Positions 18,910 to 27,910 of a stretch of 64,000 bases of DNA are shown here, one piece after another (the first letter of the stretch is position 1; the number at the start of each line of letters is the position of its first letter). The DNA lies in the NCBI GenBank assembly GCA_014191855.1, contig BJHF01000009.1:1-64000 (forward strand), written 5' to 3'. Under the pieces are notes generated by a model. It saw nothing but the letters and a program-made list of their open reading frames with translations. It ran no database searches and was not told where the DNA came from. The stretch comes from Deltaproteobacteria bacterium. GTDB taxonomy: Bacteria; Myxococcota_A; UBA796; SXON01. The translations under genes and the position numbers were made by a program.

Positions 18910-20243
18910 AACGGGAGGCCGGGCTGAAGGACACCGTCCGGGTCGAGCTGGCGACGCAGCGCGCGGAGCGCCTCCCGCCCAGCGCCGAGCCCCTCCAGCA
19001 TCGAGGGCGACCACGAACGCCCGAGGCGGTAAGGCACCACAGGGAGGGCGGCGAAGCGCTCGAACCAGGGGGCCGATCGCTCCGCTGGCCACGGGTCTGC
19101 GTTCAGCGGCACCGAAGCATGAACGCCGACGTTCACGAAGTCCGGCGCCAGATACCAGGCGAGGCGGCTCTCGGGCACTCCCGCCGCCCGCTGCGCCTCG
19201 ACCAGCGCCTCTGCAGCCGGAAGCAGGGCATCGAACGCCTCGTACGCCGCGTTCACGTCCAGCCCCCTCATCCTCGCCCGCGCCGTGAACAGGTCGAGCC
19301 CGCCGAGCGGGCCCGTCCACCTCGCGTCGTACTCCGGCGACTTGCCCGCCCGCGCCCTCGCGCTCTCGGCGGCCCTCGACTCCACCATCGCCCCCGCCTC
19401 GACCAACCGCCGCTCCACCTCCACCGCGCGCTCCGCAGCTTCACGCGCCGAGAACGCCGAGATCACCCAGACATCCAGCGCGTAGCCTTCGCCCCAACGG
19501 CCCAAACTCCGGGTCAAGCGGAAGGTGTCGTACGCCGCGGCAAGCGCACGTCCCAACCCAACCACGGCACCCAACCGTTCCGCGAGTACCCGGCCGCGCA
19601 AGTGAATCCGCCACGGCGCCGGCCGATGCTTGAGCGCCACGCGGGTGACGACGCCAAGCCCGCCCTCCGCGCCAAGAAAACAGCCGGTCAGGTCGGGAAC
19701 TCCCTCGCGCAGGAAGGGCGGAACGCCCGTGCGGGCCGCCGAGCCGGTGAACAACACCTCCCCGGCGCCTGTCACCACCTCCACGCCGCAGATCGCCTCG
19801 CCAATCGTGGTCACGCCCATGCCGATCCCCGACGTGCACGCCGTCGCGACCATCGCGCCCAGCGTCGTGTCGCCGAACGCATCGGGGTGCAGCGCGAGGT
19901 GCCCGCCGGCCGCGCGAAGCTGCTGGTCCAGCGGGCGCACGGCCGCCCCCGCGCCGGCAACGGCGACGCGCCCCTCCCACTCCAACCCTTCCAACCTCGA
20001 CAGATCGAGCGCTACGGCGCCGCTCTCCGGCAACGGCGCCCAGTACGCCGTGCCGCTCCCCACCGGCGCGATCCCCGCCCGGTGCTCCCGGCACACGCGT
20101 ACGACCGCTGCGACCTCGGCCGTATCGGCGGGGCGAACCCACCAGGAAAAGTTGCACTCGCGGCCCGAAACATCACGCAGCCCCCCGCGGGGCTCCACGT
20201 GATCGGCCCCCACCGCGGCGCCCAACGCGGCTCCGAGCGCCAT
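18900..20243 (-). CDS. FAD-linked oxidase of the VAO/PCMH family (GlcD-like)
   Basis: The 447-residue enzyme has the PCMH-type FAD-binding domain: VRPADTAEVAAVVRVCREH, GIAPVGSGTAYW, VAVAGAGAAVRPLDQQL, then GDTTLGAMVATACTSGIGM and FLGAEGGLGVVTRVALK. A C-terminal substrate domain ends in LDPDGVLQPGLPLW, the DPxGxLNPG-type tail of glycolate oxidase/alkyldihydroxyacetone-phosphate synthase relatives. Its ATG directly abuts the stop of the giant repeat protein (TAGATG), and its end overlaps the unknown gene. No Cys or His positioned for bicovalent flavin is obvious. It probably oxidises a hydroxy acid or alcohol. Confidence 0.85.
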   Translation of the reverse strand: MALGAALGAAVGADHVEPRGGLRDVSGRECNFSWWVRPADTAEVAAVVRVCREHRAGIAPVGSGTAYWAPLPESGAVALDLSRLEGLEWEGRVAVAGAGAAVRPLDQQLRAAGGHLALHPDAFGDTTLGAMVATACTSGIGMGVTTIGEAICGVEVVTGAGEVLFTGSAARTGVPPFLREGVPDLTGCFLGAEGGLGVVTRVALKHRPAPWRIHLRGRVLAERLGAVVGLGRALAAAYDTFRLTRSLGRWGEGYALDVWVISAFSAREAAERAVEVERRLVEAGAMVESRAAESARARAGKSPEYDARWTGPLGGLDLFTARARMRGLDVNAAYEAFDALLPAAEALVEAQRAAGVPESRLAWYLAPDFVNVGVHASVPLNADPWPAERSAPWFERFAALPVVPYRLGRSWSPSMLEGLGAGREALRALRRQLDPDGVLQPGLPLWS

Positions 20244-23200
20244 CTACTTCGTGAGCGTCGTGCGGCCCGTGGACAGCGAGCCCGCGGTGAGCGTGGTCGA
20301 ATCCGCGTTCTGGGCGAGGCCGGCGTTGTCGGCGCGGATCGCCTTCACGTCGATCTTCGTGTCCGAGGTCTGCACGCCGAGCGCATCGAGCAGGAGCTTC
20401 GAGAAGTTCACGGTCATCGCGCGATCCCCGTCCTTGTTCACGCTCGCGACGTTGGCTCCCGCGCCTTGTCCGAGCGTCGCCGAAACCACCGGGCCGCCGG
20501 GCGCCGGCGCCGTGCCCGCGTGGGAGGCCAGCTCTTTCACGCTCAGCGGGAGCTGCTCTCCCGTTGCGCCGACCGCCTTGTTCACGCTCTCACTCAGGTT
20601 GATGTCCCACAATCCATCCACGCTGGCGTAGAGCTTGCCCTCCTTCGAGAGGTACACCCCCGGCACGCTCGTCCACCCCCAGGTGTCCAGCGGCTTGGAG
20701 AAGCTCGCCTTCGTCGCCGAAGGCACGAGCTTCCCGCCCACCACCTGCACCTCCACGTACGCGGTGGTGCCCTCTTTCGTCGTCACCCGCTTCGTTCCGG
20801 AGCCTACCGTCCCCGCCTTGAGCGGAACCGAGCCCTTCAGGTTCGCGTTGTCCACGAGGCCCGCCGCCTGCTGCGCCAGGGGCTTGTCGCCGGCGCCGCC
20901 GGTGTGGATGCTTCCGCCTTTCAGGCCCACCGTTCCCGACACATTGAGCTGGCTCATGTCGGCCATTCCGTTCGGCGCGCTGGGGCCCAGGCCCCCTGGT
21001 GTGCTGATCTTTACGCCTTGGGCGTTGATCCCCGCCGTATCCACCGAGCTCCCCTTGGGCCCAGAGGTCACCTTCGTGGCCCCCGCCGCGATCTTGTCAG
21101 CCTTCGCCTTCGTCGCCCCGGTCTTGAAGGCGAGCCCCGTTCCGGTAGCGCTCGTCATCGAAGCGTTCGTCTGGGTGCCACCCGCGACCGTCGTCATCGA
21201 GGCATCCAGCCCTTTGGCGTCGAGCTGCGCGGCGTCGAGGCCGCCGGCCTTGAGTTTGCTCACCGAGGCGCTGCCGGCGGTCGCCGTCGTGCTCTTCTCC
21301 GTACGCTTCACCGCCACCTTCGAGGCCTTTGCGCTGCCGGCCGTCGCCGAGGGGGTGCTGATTCCGGTCGCCCCAAGCGAGGCCGCGTTCGCCGTGGTGG
21401 TTCCGTTCGAACCAACGTCCACGTTGCCGCCCGTCACGCTCCCCTCCGCGACCTTCACGTCGCCCACCTTGACTCCCGTGGCCGAGGCGCCGCCCACGCC
21501 GACCCGAACGCCTTTGTCGTCTTTCGCGAAGTCCACGCCGTTGGCGTGAGCGCTACCAATGGAGCTGTCCCCAAACGCCAGCTTCTTCGCGTCCACGGTG
21601 TTGGCTCCCGCCGTGACCGCGCCGCCGCCCACCGACACGTTCGCCCCGGTGGCGCCGAGCTCCCCTACCCGGGTGGAACCGGCCGCGAGATCGTGAATGT
21701 TCGCGGTGCCGGCTCCGATGTCCACCTTGCCGCCCCCGACCTCCACCTTCGCGTCGGTCGCACTCCCACTTGCGATGCTTACGTCGCCGGTCTTCACGCC
21801 GGTCACGCCGAGCTTCTTCGCCTTGGTCGCTGTCTTCCCATCTTTCACGTTCACGCCAAGCCCGCTTGCCGTAGCCCCCCCGATCGACGTTCCGCCGACC
21901 TGGAGCTGGTCCACCGTGGCCCCCCCCGCGTTGAACCCGACGCCGCCGGTCGTGGGCACAGCCAACGCCGCGTCCGTCACCTGGGCGCCCTTGACGTTCA
22001 CGCCATGGCCGGAGATCCCGGCGCCCGAAGCGCTCTTTGCGCCAACTGTCGTGCCCGTACCATCGTTGCGCATCGTCCCGCCCTTCAGGCCGAGGCGATC
22101 CACGCTCATCCCGCCGGCGCCGAAGCCCTGCACGTCGATGTCTCCGACCCCCACTGTCGCAACCCCATTCGTGTGCGAGCCCGATACACCGTTCGCAACC
22201 GCGGATTTCGCGGTAACCGCCCCGCTCACATCGTTCGCCGTCAACGACTTCGCGGCCACGCTCACGCCGCTTGCGTCGATCTTCGTGCTCGGCGCGACCG
22301 CGCCCAACTTCTGCGCGTTCACGCCCCCCGCGGACACACCGCTTGCGTCGATCGAAGCCGCCCCGAGGTTGGTGACACCCTGGTGGTTGTTGAGAGCGAA
22401 CGAGTCCACGGTCGCGGTCTGCATGGAGGTGCCGCCAGCCCGCGTGTCCGACAAGGTTGCCCTGCCCGCCGACAACGACGTTCCCGCCTGCCCCTGCGAG
22501 AAGTTCACGTTGTCCGCCTGAGCCCCGGCCACGGTCGCGCCCGCCGCCGAGATGTTGCTCGCCTTCACCGAACCGGCACCCGCAGTGAGAATGTCGGCGT
22601 TGTTCGCCATCGTCAGGTTCACCGCCCCGATCTCGCCGAGCGACATCCCGCCCTTCTTCATGTCCTTGGCGTTGGCCGCGGCCACCGAGGCCGAAACCCC
22701 GCTCTTGTCGTGCTTCGCCTTGAAGCCGGTGGCGCTGAGCGAGGCCGCCGACGCATCGCCAGCGGCAACGTTCGAGGCGCCCATCGAGTCGATCGACAAC
22801 GCGCTGCCGTCCACCCCTGCCGTTCCGTGAAGGCCAGAGGCCGCCACCGTGTCCGCATGCACGGCCCCTGCCGACACCCCCGTTCCCGACATGCTCTTCG
22901 TCGAAAGCTGATGATTCGCGCCGTCCGTCGTAGCGGCGATTCCCTGAGCCCGCGCCGAGTCGAGCGAAACCGCCCCAACCTTCAGCCCCTTCACCGAAGC
23001 GCTGCCGACCTCCACCCGCGTGGGGCCCGGCTTGCTGAACACGTCGGCAACCGCGCGTTTGCCCTCGAATTCCCGGTGCACCTTCACCGCGCTCAGATCG
23101 ATCCCCGCGGCTTCGAGCGCCGGACTCGCGGACGCGACCTTCTTCGCGCTCGCCGAGTCCAAGGTGATCTCAGCCACCAACTTGCCATCCTTCGCCTTGT

Positions 23201-23627
23201 CTTTCTCGTTCACCTTCACGTTGTCGGCGTGGATGTCGGTCGCGGAAGCCGAGGCGGTGTTGAGGCTGGCGATCCGAAGCTTCGGAACTCGAACCTCATC
23301 TTTCCCCCAAACATCCACCTCCATCCTGTTCGCGCCCTTCTCCTTGTCGTCCCACTTCACCCCCTTTCCGGACGGCCCGAGCATCGTGCCGAGGTGCTTC
23401 GACCCCATCACCGCGCCCATCCAGTCCAACATTCCGGGGGCTTCCGGCGTGGGCTCCTCTTTGGCGGCCCCGGGGGGCCCCGACAACGAAGCCGCGTAGG
23501 CGTTTCCGCCGCCGCCAACGGCCTGCGCCTGCGACGCCTTTCCCTTGGAGGAAGCTGCCGCATTTTGGGTGGGCTCCACGGCCGGCGTCGCGGTAGCGGG
23601 GGGACGGAAAGTCTGGTCAGCGCCCAT
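20244..23627 (-). CDS. Giant A/G/S/T/V-rich solenoid-like repeat protein, function unknown
   Basis: This 1127-residue protein has a Pro/Ala/Gln-rich start, a charged segment (about 70-140) and then about 800 residues of short degenerate repeats. Typical units are ASGVSAGGVNAQKLG and VGDVKVAEGSVTGGNVDVG, alternating small residues with Val, Ile or Leu, which suggests a beta-solenoid with coils of about 20 residues. Asp-Lys-Gly and Lys-Ala-Lys turns recur. A distinct C-terminal region follows (TLGQGAGANVASVNKDGDRAM, then SKLLLDALGV). I see no cysteine, signal peptide or membrane helix. The stop is followed immediately by the ATG of the FAD oxidase. It could be a scaffold, adhesin or effector released by a contractile or non-Sec route; none is proven. 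Confidence 0.75.
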   Translation of the reverse strand: MGADQTFRPPATATPAVEPTQNAAASSKGKASQAQAVGGGGNAYAASLSGPPGAAKEEPTPEAPGMLDWMGAVMGSKHLGTMLGPSGKGVKWDDKEKGANRMEVDVWGKDEVRVPKLRIASLNTASASATDIHADNVKVNEKDKAKDGKLVAEITLDSASAKKVASASPALEAAGIDLSAVKVHREFEGKRAVADVFSKPGPTRVEVGSASVKGLKVGAVSLDSARAQGIAATTDGANHQLSTKSMSGTGVSAGAVHADTVAASGLHGTAGVDGSALSIDSMGASNVAAGDASAASLSATGFKAKHDKSGVSASVAAANAKDMKKGGMSLGEIGAVNLTMANNADILTAGAGSVKASNISAAGATVAGAQADNVNFSQGQAGTSLSAGRATLSDTRAGGTSMQTATVDSFALNNHQGVTNLGAASIDASGVSAGGVNAQKLGAVAPSTKIDASGVSVAAKSLTANDVSGAVTAKSAVANGVSGSHTNGVATVGVGDIDVQGFGAGGMSVDRLGLKGGTMRNDGTGTTVGAKSASGAGISGHGVNVKGAQVTDAALAVPTTGGVGFNAGGATVDQLQVGGTSIGGATASGLGVNVKDGKTATKAKKLGVTGVKTGDVSIASGSATDAKVEVGGGKVDIGAGTANIHDLAAGSTRVGELGATGANVSVGGGAVTAGANTVDAKKLAFGDSSIGSAHANGVDFAKDDKGVRVGVGGASATGVKVGDVKVAEGSVTGGNVDVGSNGTTTANAASLGATGISTPSATAGSAKASKVAVKRTEKSTTATAGSASVSKLKAGGLDAAQLDAKGLDASMTTVAGGTQTNASMTSATGTGLAFKTGATKAKADKIAAGATKVTSGPKGSSVDTAGINAQGVKISTPGGLGPSAPNGMADMSQLNVSGTVGLKGGSIHTGGAGDKPLAQQAAGLVDNANLKGSVPLKAGTVGSGTKRVTTKEGTTAYVEVQVVGGKLVPSATKASFSKPLDTWGWTSVPGVYLSKEGKLYASVDGLWDINLSESVNKAVGATGEQLPLSVKELASHAGTAPAPGGPVVSATLGQGAGANVASVNKDGDRAMTVNFSKLLLDALGVQTSDTKIDVKAIRADNAGLAQNADSTTLTAGSLSTGRTTLTK

Positions 23628-23743
23628 CCGATCACTCTACCACCCGGTCGGGGCGATGCGGCGGCCCGGTCCCTTTTTCACAGGGCTTTTGGTCGCATCG
23701 CGGCGCCGCCGACGCGATACCCTCACCGTCGAGGCCCACCCCC

Positions 23744-24526
23744 ATGCGAAAGCTGCTCGTTCCCGCGTTCCTGGCGGTGTCCGGTTGCCACATCACCATC
23801 CCGATCACCACGGGGATCGAGGAGGACGACACGGGCGCGGACACGGCGTCGGATACCGGAGATTCCGCCGGGGAAACCGGGCAGGACTCCGGCCCGGGGC
23901 CCACGCTCAACGACTTCGTCGACCTCTCGGTGAATCAAGCCAGCGCCGTCACGGGCAGCGGCGGGCTCCGGCTGCGAACGGAGGCTGGCACCAACGAGCC
24001 GGGCGGATTCAACGGAGGTGGAACCGGCAACAAGTCCATCGCGGCGCTCCCGGGGGTGGACAGCACGCCGCTCGCGAGCCTGACCACCCTGGCGTTCGAA
24101 ACAACCTTGGTCGCCGGCGCGCTCACGCCCTACTTCAACGTGATCGTCGACCTCGACTGCGGCAACGGCGACACTCCGCTCGTTCTGGTGGTCGCCGACA
24201 CCACCGCCGCCACCGGCCCGCTCGACCTTGGGGAAGGCGTCTCGCGCTATGAATGGGCCGCCACCGGAGCACAATGGCGCGCCGTCGGCGGCCTCGACGA
24301 CCTTCTTCCGAGCCACACAGCGATGGAGGCCGGGAAGCTCTCCGACGTCGTCGCCGCCTACCCCGCAGCCTGCTTGCGCGACGCGGCCACGGGCGATGGC
24401 GGCCTCCCCGCCGGCGTCGTTACCCCCGCCATGCTGGTAATCCTGGGGGACTCGAACAACACCGCGGAGCTGGAGCATCTGCTCGGTGCCATTGAGATTT
24501 TGGGCACCCGCTACAGTTGGCTGTAG
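23744..24526 (+). CDS. Lipoprotein with acidic D/T linker, function unknown
   Basis: The 260-residue protein carries a lipoprotein signal with the Cys at residue 15 (FLAVSGCH), a short acidic Thr/Asp/Gly linker (about 26-55) and a beta-rich domain of about 200 residues (LASLTTLAFETTLVAG, YFNVIVDLDCGNGD, LVLVVADTTAATG). The linker style matches the other lipoproteins in this window. It is divergent from the giant repeat-protein gene (116 bases between starts) and convergent with the MopE-like gene. A concanavalin- or LamG-like fold is conceivable but not demonstrable from sequence. Confidence 0.75.
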   Translation: MRKLLVPAFLAVSGCHITIPITTGIEEDDTGADTASDTGDSAGETGQDSGPGPTLNDFVDLSVNQASAVTGSGGLRLRTEAGTNEPGGFNGGGTGNKSIAALPGVDSTPLASLTTLAFETTLVAGALTPYFNVIVDLDCGNGDTPLVLVVADTTAATGPLDLGEGVSRYEWAATGAQWRAVGGLDDLLPSHTAMEAGKLSDVVAAYPAACLRDAATGDGGLPAGVVTPAMLVILGDSNNTAELEHLLGAIEILGTRYSWL

Positions 24527-24542
24527 GGCCCCGGGCTACGCC

Positions 24543-26186
24543 CTACATACAATCGACCACCCACCCCACGCCGCTCAAGGCGAGATCGTTCGCGCGGCCC
24601 GAGAGGTCGGCCCCGGTGGTGCCGCTCCCCTCGTCGAAGCGCCACCAGCCAACCAAGCCCGGGTAGTCGCTCGCCAACGAAGTTCCGGCCGCCAGATCAG
24701 CGAGGTTCGAGCCGCTCAGCTCGCTTGCCCACACGGTCACGTCGTCGTAGTCGCCCAACGAGGGCTCGCCGGCCCCCGGGTAGTTGCCAATCGTGAGCGA
24801 CGTGCTCGTGTCGATGGCGCCGAGGCTGTCCACCCCGCCGTCTCCCGTCGCGACGCCATCCACGTACCACTGGCTGTTCCCGTTGAAGTACGTCACCGCG
24901 TAGTCGTGGAAGTCCCCCGTCGTCACCTCGATGCACACGAGCGGCGCGACGCCGGACTGGTTCAGGCACAGGTTAAGGTTTCCGGCGGTCTCGGCGGTCG
25001 TCGCCGTGATCGACCATTCCTCGCTCGACGTGGTGCCTTTCACGGCCACAAAGCCGTAGTCCGCCTCGGTGTCGATGAGGTTGGCCCGGAAGCGCACCGT
25101 GAACGCATCCGCCGCGCCGAACCCGAAGTCCGCGCCCGAGGCCGTTGCATTGTCGGTGTCATCTTCCCAGGCCCCGGCGCTGCACACGATGTCCGCAGCG
25201 GCAGCAACCCCGGAAACGTAGTCCACGGGCTGATCGCAGGTGAGCATCGTCATCGAGGAGGTGCCGAACCCGTTCGCGTCGCTGTCTTCGTACCAGGTGG
25301 TCAACGTTGCCGCGTCGACGCTGTCATCGGCGTCTTCGCTGAGGGTGTCACAATCCTCGTCCACGTTGGCGTCGTCACACACCTCGGTGGCCGCGGGGTT
25401 GATGGCGATGTCCGCATCGTTGCAGTCGGTGCTGTCGAGCACCGAGCCGGCCGGGGCGTCGCATTGAACCACGCTGTTTGCGGCGTCGCCGAAGGTGTCG
25501 AGATCCACGTCGGCATACCAGGTGGAGGCATCGAGGGCGCCGATGTCGATGGTTCCGTCGCAATCGTCGTCGACCGTATTGCACACCTCAAGCGCGCCGG
25601 GGTTCACCTCCGCAACCTCATCGTCGCAATCGGTGTTGTCCAGCACGAAGCCTTCCACCACCCCACAGGCGTTGGCCGACTTCCGGGGGCTCCCGTAGGT
25701 GTCCTCGTCGCCGTCGAGGTAGATCGTCACCCCGTCCACCGGGTCGTTGTCCGCCGTGCCGTCGCAGTTCTCGTCCACGTTGTCGCAGTGCTCGTCGGAG
25801 GCGGGGCTGATCAAGTTGTCGGCGTCGTCACAGTCGCCGCCGAGGGATACCGTCGTATCCGGCTGATCGCATGCCTCGACCGCGGTCGCATCGTCGCCGT
25901 ACCCGTCCGCGTCCGCATCGATGTACCAGGTGCCCATGTCGTTGGCGCCGCCGTCGATGTCGTCGTCGCAATCGTTGTCCTTGCCATCGCAGAGCTCTTC
26001 AGCGTCTGGATTGATCTCTTCGTCCTCGTCGTCGCAGTCCTGGCTCTTGATGTACCCGTCCCCGTCCCCGTCGACGTCGGTGTCCACCGGGTCGCCGGTC
26101 TCTTTGTCGTCCGCGCTGCTCAGCTTGATGGGCTCGCAGCCCGGGAGCACGAGGAGGCTGAGGCTGAACAGGGCGAAGGCGCGCAT
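24543..26186 (-). CDS. MopE-like metal-binding lipoprotein with LamG-like C-terminal domain
   Basis: After a lipoprotein signal (SLLVLPGCEP) the 547-residue protein contains about five MopE-like units of the form DxDxDGY/F...DCDD...INPxAxExCDxxDxxCDG (about residues 30-300). These bind calcium or other divalent cations through Asp-rich EF-like loops. The last 220 residues resemble a concanavalin/LamG jelly roll (FTVRFRANLIDTEADYGFVAVKG, HDYAVTYFNGNSQWYVDG, LVGWWRFDEGSG), a common carbohydrate- or surface-binding module. An in-frame TTG at 26204 is ignored in favour of the ATG at 26186, which heads a proper signal peptide. It should be displayed on the outer membrane. Confidence 0.87.
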   Translation of the reverse strand: MRAFALFSLSLLVLPGCEPIKLSSADDKETGDPVDTDVDGDGDGYIKSQDCDDEDEEINPDAEELCDGKDNDCDDDIDGGANDMGTWYIDADADGYGDDATAVEACDQPDTTVSLGGDCDDADNLISPASDEHCDNVDENCDGTADNDPVDGVTIYLDGDEDTYGSPRKSANACGVVEGFVLDNTDCDDEVAEVNPGALEVCNTVDDDCDGTIDIGALDASTWYADVDLDTFGDAANSVVQCDAPAGSVLDSTDCNDADIAINPAATEVCDDANVDEDCDTLSEDADDSVDAATLTTWYEDSDANGFGTSSMTMLTCDQPVDYVSGVAAAADIVCSAGAWEDDTDNATASGADFGFGAADAFTVRFRANLIDTEADYGFVAVKGTTSSEEWSITATTAETAGNLNLCLNQSGVAPLVCIEVTTGDFHDYAVTYFNGNSQWYVDGVATGDGGVDSLGAIDTSTSLTIGNYPGAGEPSLGDYDDVTVWASELSGSNLADLAAGTSLASDYPGLVGWWRFDEGSGTTGADLSGRANDLALSGVGWVVDCM

Positions 26187-26232
26187 GGGTAGGCTCGGGG
26201 TCAACCGAGCATAACCGAGCTACGAACCGCCG

Positions 26233-26796
26233 CTACTCCGCCAAGGCGCGCTCGATCGCGGCGACCAGCTCCTTGCTGTCGGGGCCCGTGAACGAACGCC
26301 AGCGAGCGAGCACACGACCATCCCGGGCCACGAGGAACTTCTCGAAGTTCCACTTCACGGAGGAGCCGCCGCCAACGCCGCTTCCCTCCAGCCACGCATA
26401 GAGCTTCGACTTGCCGGGGCCCTTCACCTCCTGCTTCGCGAGCAGCGGAAAGGTCACCCCGTAGTTGAGCTTGCAGAAGCTCGCGATCTCGGCCGGCGCG
26501 CCCGGCTCCTGTCCGCCAAACTGGTTGCTGGGGGCGCCGAGCACGGTGAAGCCGCGATCCTTGTAGGTCTGGTGCAGCTTCTCCAGGCCCTCGTACTGCG
26601 GCGTGAACCCGCACTTGCTGGCGACGTTCACGATGAGCACGACCTTGCCGGCCACCGCGTCGCTTGCAAGCGGGGCCCCGTCGAGCGCGGGGAGATCGGC
26701 GTACCAGGCAGGGTTTGCGGCTGCCGAAGCGGGAGGGGACATGGTTCCACCGGGGAGGACGGGGCTGAGGCAGGCGAGGAGCAGCGGGATCAGCAT
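26233..26796 (-). CDS. Glutathione peroxidase family thiol peroxidase, probable lipoprotein
   Basis: The GPx signature is clear: IVNVASKCGFTPQYEGLE with peroxidatic Cys62, SNQFGGQEPG with the catalytic Gln, and WNFEKFLV with the Trp/Asn pair. The enzyme reduces hydroperoxides, probably using thioredoxin. It starts MLIPLLLACLSP, so it is exported and perhaps lipidated at Cys9; the ATG at 26796 is the first possible start. An internal ATG at residue 19 would give a cytosolic-length protein with little of the signal. Length (187) is normal for bacterial GPx plus an export sequence. Confidence 0.92.
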   Translation of the reverse strand: MLIPLLLACLSPVLPGGTMSPPASAAANPAWYADLPALDGAPLASDAVAGKVVLIVNVASKCGFTPQYEGLEKLHQTYKDRGFTVLGAPSNQFGGQEPGAPAEIASFCKLNYGVTFPLLAKQEVKGPGKSKLYAWLEGSGVGGGSSVKWNFEKFLVARDGRVLARWRSFTGPDSKELVAAIERALAE

Positions 26797-26855
26797 TCGG
26801 GCGGGGCAGTCTAAGCACGATCGCGGCCGAAGCGAGCGCGAGCCAAGATCACGGC

Positions 26856-26870
26856 TGGGGTCAGACCCCT
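26856..26870. repeat. Short inverted repeat GGGGT-CAG-ACCCC, possible REP-like site
   Basis: The 13-base core at 26857-26869 is GGGGTCAGACCCC, a 5-base stem with a CAG loop, in an intergenic stretch of 87 bases between the peroxidase and DCC genes. It shares GGGGTCAG with the ends of the long palindrome at 30006-30064. REP elements moved by RAYT transposases often contain similar short GC-rich inverted repeats, but no RAYT gene is in this window. Confidence 0.35.
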
Positions 26871-26883
26871 CTCGCGATCGTCG

Positions 26884-27330
26884 TCACGACGCGCTGCACG
26901 CCTCGCCGCAGGGCGTCTCCCCATCGGCGCGCTCGATTCGCCGCATCGCAGCCACGATCTCGGCTTCGCTTCGCAACCCGAACAGGCCGTTGATCCCGTG
27001 GCGGCTCGCCGAGATGAGCCCGAAGGCCTGCCGCGCGAGCGGGCGCAGCGTCGGCGTTGCGAACCGCTCCGACCAGGGGCGCCACGCCTGCAGCGACCAC
27101 ATCGCCATGAGCCAGGCGCTGTCGCCGAAGTAGACGCCGCCTTGATCGTCGAGGACGGTCAGCTCGGCGCGGGGCAGCGCGGGCAGGTCGCGCTGGAGCT
27201 CGCCGATCCGCGGGTCGCTCTGCGCGATGCACTCGACGTGGACGAGCTTGGGTTGCGCCGCGAGCCAGCGCGCGCACTGGCAACAGAACCCGCACCGATC
27301 GTCGTACACCACGCAGATCTGTCGGATCAC
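26884..27330 (-). CDS. DCC-family thiol-disulfide oxidoreductase (DUF393)
   Basis: The 148-residue protein opens with CVVYDDRCGFCCQCARWL, containing the DxxCxxC motif that names the DCC family (Asp10, Cys13, Cys16). Later segments (FGDSAWLMAMWSL, GLISASRHGINGLFGL) match the family layout. Such proteins are thought to be thioredoxin-fold redox proteins. The start is a GTG at 27330 sharing GTGA with the stop of the upstream membrane protein, so the two are coupled. Confidence 0.88.
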   Translation of the reverse strand: MIRQICVVYDDRCGFCCQCARWLAAQPKLVHVECIAQSDPRIGELQRDLPALPRAELTVLDDQGGVYFGDSAWLMAMWSLQAWRPWSERFATPTLRPLARQAFGLISASRHGINGLFGLRSEAEIVAAMRRIERADGETPCGEACSAS

Positions 27331-27791
27331 GAGGGGCTCCCGGCGGGCACCGGCGCCGTCGTGCGCACGGGGAGGTAGGCGTTCGGCGCGACCGGGGGAG
27401 GCGCCACGGCGCGGAGGCCGTTCTTACGCATGCGGGATAGGATGAACAGGTTGAAGAAGTGCATGCCGCCGATCACCAACATCGCCCAGCCGACGTTGTC
27501 CGCCGCGTAGCGCACGACAGAGGGCCAGTCGGAAACCTCCGAGTAGCCGATGTTGCGGGCTACCATGCCGAGGTTGATGAGGTAGAAGCCGACCGCGAGC
27601 AGCTTGTTCACCGCGTCGGCGAGGTCGGCGTTCTGGGCGAAGGCATCGAGCAGGAAGATCCGGCCGTTCTTGACGAGGGTACGGCCGACCCACACCGTGA
27701 GCGGCACGGTGATGCCGAGGTACGCGCCGTAGGCGTAGAGCGTGAGGTCGGGGAGGGTGGCGGTGGCGATGTTGGTGAGGATGGGGTCCAT
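27327..27791 (-). CDS. Small integral membrane protein coupled to DCC protein
   Basis: The 154-residue protein has three or four hydrophobic helices: LYAYGAYLGITVPLTVWVG, KLLAVGFYLINLGMVA and VGWAMLVIGGMHFFNLFIL are clear. A Pro-rich tail follows. An ATG at 27791 is used. It ends in a GTGA overlap with the DCC gene, suggesting the two act together, perhaps in membrane redox metabolism. I do not recognise a named family. Confidence 0.75.
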   Translation of the reverse strand: MDPILTNIATATLPDLTLYAYGAYLGITVPLTVWVGRTLVKNGRIFLLDAFAQNADLADAVNKLLAVGFYLINLGMVARNIGYSEVSDWPSVVRYAADNVGWAMLVIGGMHFFNLFILSRMRKNGLRAVAPPPVAPNAYLPVRTTAPVPAGSPS

Positions 27792-27910
27792 GTTCGTTCC
27801 GTTGGTGGGGTGGTTGGCGAGCGTTCGTGCCCGTCACTCTCCACATCCGGAACGGGCTGCGGCGGTTGCACCAGCGCCCGGAAAAACCCGAAGATTCTTT
27901 GCCTCGGCCC

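Noticed and set aside
15997-23627. Classical secondary-metabolite cluster
   Set aside because: No NRPS, PKS, terpene synthase, carrier protein or dedicated transporter gene lies in or beside the group.
18420-23933. Open plus-strand frame of 1837 codons
   Set aside because: It is antisense to four genes, is rich in Arg, His, Pro and Ala without domains, and follows from GC-rich codon bias of the real minus-strand repeat protein.
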